Of a DNA stretch of 55,958 nucleotides, positions 33,930 to 41,893 are shown in pieces. The stretch spans positions 39 through 55,996 of the forward strand of contig NZ_AECZ01000025.1 of NCBI RefSeq assembly GCF_000179555.1, given 5' to 3'. The position numbers and the translations under genes were made by a program. A model generated the notes under the pieces. It did not search any database and was not told the origin of the DNA. It saw only the letters and a program-made list of their open reading frames with translations. The stretch is from Solidesulfovibrio fructosivorans JJ]. GTDB lineage: Bacteria > Desulfobacterota > Desulfovibrionia > Desulfovibrionales > Desulfovibrionaceae. Positions within the stretch are counted from its first letter, which is position 1. The number at the start of each line of letters is the position of its first letter.

Positions 33930-35468
33930 ATGATGCCCATGACGCCCATGCTGTCCACGCTGCGGGACCTCCCCTGGCTGACCCTGCTCATTTTCTGGCC
34001 CCTGGCCGCGGCCGTGGCCATGCCGCTTTTCCGGCGCTCCCGGGAGGCCTGCCGGTCCTTCGCCCTGACCGCCGCCCTGATCGAAGGAGCGATGGCCCTG
34101 CTGGTGATCCTTCTTTTCGCCGTGGGCCGCTCCTCCCTGCCGGTCAGCGAAGACGTCGCCTGGATACCCCAGCTCGGCATCCGCTATACCCTGACCTGCG
34201 ATGGCCTCAGCCTCGTCTTCGTGGCGCTCACCGCCTTTATCGGCGTGTGCTGCATGCTGGCCTCGCGCCATGACGACGCGAAACGTCCGGCCCTCTATCA
34301 CGCCCTGATCCTCGCTTCGCTCGCCACCGTCCAGGGCGTGTTTCTGGCCACGGACGTCTTTCTTTTCGCGCTCTTCTGGGAAGCCCAGCTCATCCCGGTC
34401 TTTTTCCTCATCGGCATCTTCGGCCACGGCGACCGCATGCGGGTGGCCATCAAATTCTTCCTGTTCTCGGCCGTGGGTGGCCTGCTCATGTTCCTGGCCG
34501 TCATCGCCCTCGGCATATACGCCGCCGACGGCCCCACCGGCCCCACCTTTGCCCTGTACGACCTGACACGGCTCCATCTGCCGCTTGCCACGGCGCGCTG
34601 GCTTTTCGCCGCCTTCGTGCTGTCCTTCGCCATCAAGATCCCGCTGGTGCCGGTGCACATGTGGCTGCCCGACGCCCATACCGAAGCCCCCACGGCCGGC
34701 AGCCTCATCCTGGCCGGATTGCTCCTCAAGACCGGCGGCTACGCGCTGATCCGCTTCGCCCTGCCCCTTTTCCCGGAAGCGGCCGTGGCCTATGCCCCGG
34801 TCCTGACCGTGCTCGGCCTGATCGGACTCTTCTACGCCTCCTGGGTGGCCCTGGCCCAGGAAGACGTCAAACGCCTCGTCGCCTATTCGAGCATCGGGCA
34901 TATGGGCCTGGCCGTGGCCGCCATCGTCTCCGGCAGCCGGCTGGCCCTCGGCGGCGCGGTGGTCATGATGGTCAGCCATGGCCTGACCTCGGGCGGACTT
35001 TTCGCCCAGGCCGGCATGATCGGCGAGCGCATGGGCTCCCGCCGCTTCGCGGTGCTGGGCGGCCTCTGGAACAAGGCCCCCCGGTTCGGCGCGGCCTTTC
35101 TGGTGTGCGTGCTGGCCTCGGCCGCTTTGCCCGGGCTCTCCGGGTTCGTGGGCGAGGCCATGATCGTCTTCGGGCTGTTCCGGGTCGATGTCGTCACGGG
35201 CGCTTTCGCCGTGCTCGGCATGGCCGCGACGCTTGTCTACCTGCTGCGTCTGGCCCGGGACACGCTCTTCGGCCCGCCCCGCTCGGACGCCCCCTTTGCC
35301 GACCTTTCGCCCCGGGAAACCGCGCTCATGGCGTCCCTGATCCTGGCCATGCTGTGGATCGGACTTTTTCCCGGCCCCGTCCTGTCGGTCATAAGCGCCC
35401 CCCTCGACATCATCGCCGGACAGGTCTGGCCAGCGGTGGCGACAGTGACAACCGGGCTTGGCCTGTAA
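33930..35468 (+). CDS. nuoM: NADH-quinone oxidoreductase subunit M
   Basis: 512 residues, antiporter-like pump with about 14 membrane helices. Motifs: DVFLFALFWEAQLIPVFFLIGIFG with the conserved Glu, the AIKIPLVPVHMWLPDAHTEAPTAGSLILAGLLLKTGGYAL core with conserved Lys and broken helix, and QEDVKRLVAYSSIGHMGLA. AAGGAAA lies upstream of the ATG; nuoN follows after 18 bases. Confidence 0.97.
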   Translation: MMPMTPMLSTLRDLPWLTLLIFWPLAAAVAMPLFRRSREACRSFALTAALIEGAMALLVILLFAVGRSSLPVSEDVAWIPQLGIRYTLTCDGLSLVFVALTAFIGVCCMLASRHDDAKRPALYHALILASLATVQGVFLATDVFLFALFWEAQLIPVFFLIGIFGHGDRMRVAIKFFLFSAVGGLLMFLAVIALGIYAADGPTGPTFALYDLTRLHLPLATARWLFAAFVLSFAIKIPLVPVHMWLPDAHTEAPTAGSLILAGLLLKTGGYALIRFALPLFPEAAVAYAPVLTVLGLIGLFYASWVALAQEDVKRLVAYSSIGHMGLAVAAIVSGSRLALGGAVVMMVSHGLTSGGLFAQAGMIGERMGSRRFAVLGGLWNKAPRFGAAFLVCVLASAALPGLSGFVGEAMIVFGLFRVDVVTGAFAVLGMAATLVYLLRLARDTLFGPPRSDAPFADLSPRETALMASLILAMLWIGLFPGPVLSVISAPLDIIAGQVWPAVATVTTGLGL

Positions 35469-35486
35469 GACAGAAAAGGACTCCCC

Positions 35487-36887
35487 ATGCCCGCCCAAAT
35501 CACCGGACTTTTTCCCGAGCTCATCCCCCACTTGGCCCTGGCCGCCGGGGGACTGGCCGCCCTTGGCGCGGCAATTTTCCGCCGGGGCGCGCCAAGGGGA
35601 CTGCTCCCCACCCTCACCGCGCTCTTCGCCCTGGTGCCGGGCATCTGGGCCTTCCTGCCCGGCCCGGAGGCCAGCGGCATGACCCGTTTCTATGCCGGAC
35701 TTTTAAGCGCCATCACCCTGGGCACGGTGGGGCTGCTGGCCCGCTACGCCGATAAGCGCGAATTTTCCGGCGACGCCCTTTACGGCCTGACCTTGTGGTC
35801 GGCCCTCGGCATGCTGCTGCTGGCCGAAGCGACCGACTGGCTGATGCTCCTTTTGGGGCTCGAGCTGGCTTCCCTTTGCCTCTACGCCCTGGTGGCCGCG
35901 CGCTTAAACGACAGGCTCGGGGCCGAGGCCGCGCTCAAGTATTTCCTGCCCGGGGCCGTGGCCCTGGCCACCCTCACTTTCGGCATCAGCCTGATCTACG
36001 CCGGCAGCGGAACCCTCGACATCGCCGACTCCCTGGCCGCCGGCGGCCCCATCGTCACCGCCGGGCTGGCCCTGGCCCTGGTCGGCATCGGCTTCAAGCT
36101 TTCCCTCGCCCCGGTCCATCTCTGGACGCCGGACACCTATCAAGGCGCGCCGGCTCCCGTTGCCGCCTTTCTCTCCACCGGCTCCAAGGCCGCCACGGCC
36201 GCCGCCCTGCTCCACCTGTGCGCCGACGCCTCCCCGGACGCCATGGCGCTCCTCTCGCCGGCCCTGGTCGCCGTCTCGGGACTTTCCATGGCTGTGGGCA
36301 ACATCGGCGCGTTGCGGCAAAAAAGCGTCAAACGCCTGCTGGCCTACTCCTCCATCGCCCAGATGGGCTACATCGCCATGGCCGCGCTGGCCGTCGGGGC
36401 CGGCGGCGGCGAGGCCGCGCTTTTCTACCTGGCCGCCTATGCGCTCATGGACCTCGGCGCCTTCGGCGCGGTGGGAGCGCTTTCCGGCGACGCCGCCGAC
36501 CGCGACGCCATTGCATCCTACCGGGGCCTCGGCTACGACCATCCCTGGCTGGCCGGTTCACTTGCCTTTTGTCTGCTGTCCCTGGCCGGGCTGCCGCCCA
36601 CGGCCGGGTTCATCGGCAAATTTCTGGTCTTCGGCGCGGCCCTGCGCGCCGGCTACACGGGACTGGCCGTCTTCGGCATCCTCATGGCCGTCATCGGCAT
36701 CTTTTACGCCCTGCGCCTGGTGGCCACGCTCTACATGCGCGAGAGCGTCGAAGCCTACCCGGCCGTTCCCGCCCCGGCCGGCCCGGCCGGAGGCCTCACC
36801 CTGTGGGCCGTGGCCGCCGGCCTGCTCTGGCTCGGCGTCTGGCCCGGGCCGCTCATGGCCGCCATCGCAAAACTGGTCGGGGGGTAG
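35487..36887 (+). CDS. nuoN: NADH-quinone oxidoreductase subunit N
   Basis: 466 residues, antiporter-like pump with about 14 membrane helices, last gene of the nuo operon. Motifs: LLGLELASLCLYALVA with the conserved Glu, FKLSLAPVHLWTPDTYQGAPAPVAAFLSTGSKAA core, KSVKRLLAYSSIAQMGYI, and LSLAGLPPTAGFIGKFLVFGAAL. With the other subunits a complete 14-subunit-equivalent complex I is encoded, including the E-F-G input module. A CCGGGG/CCCCGG hairpin (about 36900-36925) without a strong T-run lies in the 66 bases before the methyltransferase gene, so some read-through is likely. Confidence 0.97.
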   Translation: MPAQITGLFPELIPHLALAAGGLAALGAAIFRRGAPRGLLPTLTALFALVPGIWAFLPGPEASGMTRFYAGLLSAITLGTVGLLARYADKREFSGDALYGLTLWSALGMLLLAEATDWLMLLLGLELASLCLYALVAARLNDRLGAEAALKYFLPGAVALATLTFGISLIYAGSGTLDIADSLAAGGPIVTAGLALALVGIGFKLSLAPVHLWTPDTYQGAPAPVAAFLSTGSKAATAAALLHLCADASPDAMALLSPALVAVSGLSMAVGNIGALRQKSVKRLLAYSSIAQMGYIAMAALAVGAGGGEAALFYLAAYALMDLGAFGAVGALSGDAADRDAIASYRGLGYDHPWLAGSLAFCLLSLAGLPPTAGFIGKFLVFGAALRAGYTGLAVFGILMAVIGIFYALRLVATLYMRESVEAYPAVPAPAGPAGGLTLWAVAAGLLWLGVWPGPLMAAIAKLVGG

Positions 36888-36953
36888 CGGAGAAGCGCGC
36901 CCGGGGCGGCAGGACGCCACCCCGGTCCCCCTTAACGGGAAAAGGAAGCATAC

Positions 36954-37874
36954 ATGCACGCCCGCCTGCTCGATCTGCTCGTCTGTCCGGTCTGCCTGCC
37001 CGAGGAACATCCGCTGCAACTCCAAGACCACCGTCACTCCGGCGATGATATCACCTCCGGGACCCTCGTCTGCCCCGACTGCGGCGCGGCCTATGCCATC
37101 ACCGACGGGCTGGCCGACCTGGTTCCGCCCGAAAAGGCCGTGCCCACCGCCCAGGCGCGTTACGACACGGGCAGGCTGTCCGCCTCCTACCTGTGGAGCC
37201 ACTACGCCGACCTGTGGGAGGACCGCGAAGCCACGGACGCCTACACGCGCTGGCTGGAAATGGCCGGAGACTGGGAGGGGCCGGGCCTGGACGCCGGCTG
37301 CGCCGTGGGACGCTTCACCTTCGAGATGGCCGCGAAAAGCGGCTTCGCCGTGGGCGTCGACCTGTCGCGGCCCTTCGTTACCCTGGCCCGGCGGATCGCC
37401 CGGAAAAAGGAAATGGCCTTCACCGCCCCGAGACAGGGGCATCTGACCACGCGGTTCGAGTTCTCCCTGCCCGCGCGGCTGCAACAGGGCATTGCGGAAT
37501 TCGTGCGGGCCGACGTCGCGCGCCTGCCGTTTCGCGCCGAGAGTTTCGGTTTTGTCGCGTCGCTCAATGTCGTGGACAAGCTGCCGCGCCCGATGCTCCA
37601 CCTTGTCGAGGCCAGACGCGTGTGCGCGCGAAAGGCTACCGTGCTCCTGGCCGACCCCTTCTCCTGGTCCGAAAACGTGGCTAGGCCGGAGGATTGGCTC
37701 GGCGGCACGGCGGAATCCGGCGACAGCGCGGCCGTCGTCGCCACCATGCTCGGCGCCGGCCCGGGCTGGGAGGCAGACATCGCGGGTTCGGCCTGGTGGA
37801 CCATCCGCGACCACGTCAACCGCTACGAACGCATCCGCAGCGAAGTCATCGTCGCCCACCGCAGTGCGGAGTAG
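36954..37874 (+). CDS. SAM-dependent methyltransferase with N-terminal zinc ribbon
   Basis: 306 residues. An N-terminal Trm112-like zinc ribbon has Cys11, Cys14, Cys40 and Cys43 (CPVC, CPDCG), followed by the degenerate YAITDGLADLVPP linker seen in this family. The class I methyltransferase domain has motif I GLDAGCAVGR (111-120), an acidic motif II VGVDLSRPFV, and ADVARLPF then VASLNVVDKL as motifs III and IV. A start-proximal AAAGGAAG supports the ATG. The substrate is unknown. It follows nuoN by 66 bases, and members are often annotated only as methyltransferase. There is no sign that it modifies complex I apart from proximity. Confidence 0.85.
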   Translation: MHARLLDLLVCPVCLPEEHPLQLQDHRHSGDDITSGTLVCPDCGAAYAITDGLADLVPPEKAVPTAQARYDTGRLSASYLWSHYADLWEDREATDAYTRWLEMAGDWEGPGLDAGCAVGRFTFEMAAKSGFAVGVDLSRPFVTLARRIARKKEMAFTAPRQGHLTTRFEFSLPARLQQGIAEFVRADVARLPFRAESFGFVASLNVVDKLPRPMLHLVEARRVCARKATVLLADPFSWSENVARPEDWLGGTAESGDSAAVVATMLGAGPGWEADIAGSAWWTIRDHVNRYERIRSEVIVAHRSAE

Positions 37875-37895
37875 GGAAAATTTTCCGAAACGAGC

Positions 37896-38060
37896 CGGGG
37901 GGAAACTTTTCTGAAGAAAAGTTTCCCCCCCGGACCCCCTTTCAAAAGACTTTTAACGGTTACAACGTGTTGTCGTCACCAAAGTTCTAACTGTTAAAAG
38001 TTTTGGGGAGGGGAGAGCGCGAGAGGGGAACCCTTTTTTCAAAAAGGGTTCCCCTCTCGC
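37896..38060. repeat. Three-hairpin convergent-junction element, copy B (inverted)
   Basis: Inverted relative to copy A: H2 first (37896-37913 with 37916-37934), then CCCCCTTTCAAAAG, a central inverted repeat (TTTTAACGGTTACAAC against GTTCTAACTGTTAAAAG, about 37950-38000), then H1 with perfect 20-base arms (38019-38038 and 38041-38060). H1 is base-for-base identical to H1 of copy A, even in loop orientation, although the element as a whole is flipped. It lies between the convergent methyltransferase and LOG-like genes. Confidence 0.85.
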
Positions 38061-38073
38061 ACTTTCTTCATCT

Positions 38074-40344
38074 TCACGCCTCCTCCCCAAGCGCTTCGTC
38101 GATGCAGGGGGGGATGGGCATGCCGGCCCGGTGGAGGTTATCCCGGGCCTGTCGCACCTTTTCGAGCGGGATTTCGCGTTGGCGCCAGTAGGCGGCGGGA
38201 TCGTCCAGGAAGGCGGCGATGACGTCATAGCCCTGTTCGTAGCTCGTCACCTCGTGGCAACAGTTGACGATCCAGCGCGGCCCGAGCGGCCCGAGATCGT
38301 GGCCGCCGCCGGAGAGATCGCTCGAAAGGGTGCGGAACTGGTTGAGGGTCTGCCGCCAGAACGGCTCGCCCCCGGGCCCGAGTCCCACCGGGTCGACGAA
38401 GATGTACGGCGCGGGCAGGCACTGCCCGATCTTCATGAAGGTGAGCGCCATGTTGACCTCGTAGCTTGTGCCGTAGCCGCCGAGGTTGAAGACCTTGAAC
38501 ACCGAACGCCGGTCCAGGATATCCTGGCGCGTATTCATGGCCAGGTTGGTGAACTGGGCCACGGCTTCGGGCTCGAAATTGGTTTTCTGCCCGATCTCCT
38601 CGGCGTTGATCCCGACGCCCATGCGGTAGATGCCGAGGGCGGCGGCGGCGTTGTCCACGGTCTGCATGACCCCGGGCCCGGAGCCGTGGGCCACGGCGAA
38701 CCCTTCGCCCAGGCGCGGATGGTCCCGCAGCTTGCGCAGGAATTCCGTGATCGGCGCTTCGAGCACCGGCCCCAGCACGTCGCACGACGAGCCGAACATG
38801 GCCATGGTGGTGTGCACGCGCGGCAGGCGTTCCTTGCCTTGGCGCGTCACCCACAGTCCCCGGAAAAATTCCCGCACCTGGGCGTGGCCGTTGTACTCGA
38901 GCAGCAGGTAAAAGCGCATGCCCTCGTTTTCCAGACGCACCAGCTCCTCGTAGAGCGTCTGGTCCATGCGGAAATGCGGCAGCCGGCAATGCTCGCCGAC
39001 CGCGCAGCCCATGCCCCGGGCCGCCACCACGCCGATGCCGTTTCGCTTGAGCACCCGCAACGTGTCCACCGGCGGCAGGGCCTCGGCCACGAACACCTTG
39101 GACAGGTCCTGCTCGCCGCCGACGTAGCGCAGCCCCTCCAAAAACGGCCGCAGCCGCTTGGGGATCTCCTCGCCCACGAGCACCCCTTCCGGAATGTTGC
39201 CCCGGGCGTACTCGTAGACCAGCCGCCACTGGAATTCCTGGAGCCAGACGCCCTCCTCCTGTTCCCAGGGAATGGCGAGCATCCTGCCGGGCATGAATAT
39301 CCGGCCGTAGCTGCCGCCTTCGTCCGGCCCGGCCGTGATCTCGTCCAAAAGTCCCCGGGCCACTGCCGGGTCGAAAACGCCGGTCAGGTCCGCGAAATCC
39401 ACCCCGGCCGCCAGCACGTTTCTGGCCCGGCCGGGCGGCAGCACGCGCTCGACCAGCCCGGCCAGCCGCACGTCCGCCGGATAGAGCCGCAGTCGCACGG
39501 CCAGCCCTTCGGTGGGAACGGCCTCCTCGCCGCCGTTGTAGAGTTCCACCTGGCGCGGCGTGGTGATCCCCGTGGTGCGCACGCCGTCGAGCAGCCGCGA
39601 GGCCAGATGGAACACGTCCGGCGACGACGTCTGGCGCTCGATCAGGGCCACGAAGGGGCCGAGGGCTATGTGCATGGCCCCGACCAGAAACTCCTTGGCG
39701 GCCAGGGTCGGCGGCAGCCCGGCTGGGGACAGGCTTTGGAAGATGGTCAGGCCGTGCTTGCCCTTGACCAGCATCTCGGCGAAATTGCGCCCCACGCCGA
39801 GCAGGCGCGAGGACAGCACGTAGCGCATGTTGAGCAGCGGGATTTCCATCACGCCGTCCGCGTCGATACGGTGGCGCTCGGGCAGCAGCAACCAGCCTCG
39901 ATCGAGCGCCTCTTCGATCTCGTCCCGCCCGAGCGCCGGCCCGCGCGGGATGAACAGGCGGCCGAAATCCACGCCCCCGGCGTCGCACAGGCAGCGCAGG
40001 TCGGCCAGGGATTCGGCCAGAACGGCGTTGAGCGCCGTCAGCGCCACCCGCGCGTCCACGGTCCGTTGGCTGTCCGAAACTTCCGGCGGTTCGCCGGTCA
40101 GGCGCACATCGAGGCCGATACGTGAATGGCCGCTACGGCCGCTTATTTCCATGAACCGCTGCAACGGCAGGGAATCGCGGGCGGCCCGATCGCGCAAATC
40201 GCGCACCAGCCCGCGCAAGGCGTCGCTGGTATGGGAAAAGCGCATGACGCCAAGCGCCTGGGGCGCGGCCAGTTCCTCGTTGAAATGAACCTCGCCGACG
40301 TTGACGAGTTGACCGTCTCCGGTAACGAGCGGGGATGCGAGCAT
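38074..40344 (-). CDS. LOG-like Rossmann-fold protein with large N-terminal extension
   Basis: 756 residues from the ATG at 40344, preceded by GGAGG; the longer open frame upstream is not coding-like. The C-terminal third contains HGSGPGVMQTVDNAAAALGIYRMGVGIN (split around 553-580) and LGGYGTSYE (621-629), matching the nucleotide-binding pattern of LOG/lysine-decarboxylase-like proteins, where PGGxGTxxE is usual; here the Pro is Leu. A VHTTMAMFGSS strand precedes it, as in that family. The first 400 residues (VNVGEVHFNEELAAPQALGVMRFSHTSD at the start is typical of none I know) are unassigned. LOG proteins hydrolyse nucleotide 5'-monophosphates at the N-glycosidic bond; activity here is inferred only. 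Divergent from the HDOD gene by 200 bases. Confidence 0.75.
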   Translation of the reverse strand: MLASPLVTGDGQLVNVGEVHFNEELAAPQALGVMRFSHTSDALRGLVRDLRDRAARDSLPLQRFMEISGRSGHSRIGLDVRLTGEPPEVSDSQRTVDARVALTALNAVLAESLADLRCLCDAGGVDFGRLFIPRGPALGRDEIEEALDRGWLLLPERHRIDADGVMEIPLLNMRYVLSSRLLGVGRNFAEMLVKGKHGLTIFQSLSPAGLPPTLAAKEFLVGAMHIALGPFVALIERQTSSPDVFHLASRLLDGVRTTGITTPRQVELYNGGEEAVPTEGLAVRLRLYPADVRLAGLVERVLPPGRARNVLAAGVDFADLTGVFDPAVARGLLDEITAGPDEGGSYGRIFMPGRMLAIPWEQEEGVWLQEFQWRLVYEYARGNIPEGVLVGEEIPKRLRPFLEGLRYVGGEQDLSKVFVAEALPPVDTLRVLKRNGIGVVAARGMGCAVGEHCRLPHFRMDQTLYEELVRLENEGMRFYLLLEYNGHAQVREFFRGLWVTRQGKERLPRVHTTMAMFGSSCDVLGPVLEAPITEFLRKLRDHPRLGEGFAVAHGSGPGVMQTVDNAAAALGIYRMGVGINAEEIGQKTNFEPEAVAQFTNLAMNTRQDILDRRSVFKVFNLGGYGTSYEVNMALTFMKIGQCLPAPYIFVDPVGLGPGGEPFWRQTLNQFRTLSSDLSGGGHDLGPLGPRWIVNCCHEVTSYEQGYDVIAAFLDDPAAYWRQREIPLEKVRQARDNLHRAGMPIPPCIDEALGEEA

Positions 40345-40544
40345 GATGCCTCCGAAATATGGCGTGGTTGCGGCGGAGGGAATACGGACCACCCTTATAG
40401 GCCAAGCGCCTTCGTGGGGGAACCCCCGGGCCTCCGCTTGCCCATCCGGCGCGACGTTGGTAATGAAAGACAAAGAACATCGGCCGGTTCGGCCACAAAC
40501 GTTCACGACCCAGGCCGGCGACGCGCCCGGCCAGGTGACGGCCC

Positions 40545-41765
40545 ATGCCAGTATTTTCCCTTGCCGATCTGCAGCCGGGCATGGTCCTGGCGGCGGACGC
40601 CGAAAGCCCCAACGGAAATCATCGCCTTGCCGGCGGCACCTCGCTGACGGAAACGCATCTCCGCCTGCTGCGCGGCTGGCATCTGCGTGAAATCGAGGTG
40701 GAGGACTCGCAACAGGCCATGGACGCCGGGACGGATGCCGTCGCGGACACCGCGCAAACCGTCCTGGCCCGATTCGCCCATCTGCCCGGAGACAATCCGT
40801 TCGTGGCCGAGTTGCGCCGCCAGGCCATGGCCCGGGCGGACACCTTCGTTTCGCCCAAGGCCTGCCTACCGACGCGCCGCAAACTCGACGCACCGGCCGG
40901 CGTGCCCGCACCGGAAAAAATCCTCACCGGCGATCCGGTCCTCGTCTCCCTGCCCGAAGTCTTCATGCGCATCCGGGAGGTCTTAAGCGACCCCGCCTCA
41001 ACCATCGAAGAGGCGGCGGCGGTCATCGGCAAGGACCCGAGCCTGACGGCCAAACTCTTAAAGCTCGTCAACAGCGCTTTTTACGCCCGCACCCTGCGCG
41101 TCTCCGGCTCCCTGCCGCCGGCCTCCGTGGACACGCTGACCAGGGCGGTCATGCTGCTCGGGCTCAACCAGCTCTCCACCCTGGCCATGGGCGTTTCCGT
41201 GCTGCCCCTTTTTCGAGACATCCCGCCGGACTGCGTGGACCTGCGCCAGTTCTGGCAACACAGCGTCGGCGTGGGGCTCCTGGCCAAGATCCTGTCCGCC
41301 CGCCTGGGCGACCCGAGCCCGGAACGCTATTTCGTGGCCGGGCTGCTCCACGACATCGGCCGGCTGGTGCTCTACAAGCGCATTCCCGACGTCTCGGGCG
41401 AGGCCTTGGCCCGGGCCGCCGAATCGGGCCGGCATCTGGTCGCGGTGGAACGCGAAACCTTCGGCTTCGACCACGCGGAACTCGGCGGCATGCTGTTGCG
41501 CAAATGGCGCTTCCCCGAAAGCCTGGAGCAGACGGTCTGGCGGCACCATGACCCCATGGTCGCGGACCTGCCCCTGGAGCCGGCCATCATCAACGTGGCC
41601 GACATGGTCGCCGTGGCCACCCTGCCCGGCGGCAGCGGCGAACGCCTCGTTCCCGAGTTCATTCCCGAGGCCTGGCGGCTGGCCGCCCTCACGCCGTCCG
41701 ACCTGCCAGAGATCGTGGCCACGGCCGAAAGCCACCTCGAGGTCGTATGCGCCATGTTCGCCTGA
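40545..41765 (+). CDS. HDOD-domain signalling protein
   Basis: 406 residues. A small N-terminal domain (1-50, MPVFSLADLQPGMVLAADAE) resembles the segment that often precedes HD-GYP and HDOD domains. A linker follows, then an HDOD domain from about 130 to 330 (SLPEVFMRIREVLSDP, DPSLTAKLLKLVNSAFY, VMLLGLNQLSTLAMGVSV, FWQHSVGVGLLAKIL). Residues 264-273, VAGLLHDIGR, keep the His-Asp pair that many HDOD proteins have lost, but the other metal ligands of active HD enzymes are not all evident. Such proteins generally act as non-catalytic regulators in signalling or stress responses. Followed by 128 bases and the sulfurylase/kinase fusion. Confidence 0.88.
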   Translation: MPVFSLADLQPGMVLAADAESPNGNHRLAGGTSLTETHLRLLRGWHLREIEVEDSQQAMDAGTDAVADTAQTVLARFAHLPGDNPFVAELRRQAMARADTFVSPKACLPTRRKLDAPAGVPAPEKILTGDPVLVSLPEVFMRIREVLSDPASTIEEAAAVIGKDPSLTAKLLKLVNSAFYARTLRVSGSLPPASVDTLTRAVMLLGLNQLSTLAMGVSVLPLFRDIPPDCVDLRQFWQHSVGVGLLAKILSARLGDPSPERYFVAGLLHDIGRLVLYKRIPDVSGEALARAAESGRHLVAVERETFGFDHAELGGMLLRKWRFPESLEQTVWRHHDPMVADLPLEPAIINVADMVAVATLPGGSGERLVPEFIPEAWRLAALTPSDLPEIVATAESHLEVVCAMFA

Positions 41766-41893
41766 GCGCCGCCTGCCGCCGAAAACGACGAGAAAGTCCT
41801 GGACATGTGCCAAGTTCCGACATATTTGCAAAGCATCTTTCCGTCCCACCGTATTCCTCCCTGCCTCTCCACCATAGCACCAGCGAGAACCGT

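Noticed and set aside
40345-40911. N-terminal extension of the LOG-like gene
   Set aside because: The extension covers the divergent region and part of the HDOD gene, is Arg/Pro-rich, and a GGAGG site marks the ATG at 40344.
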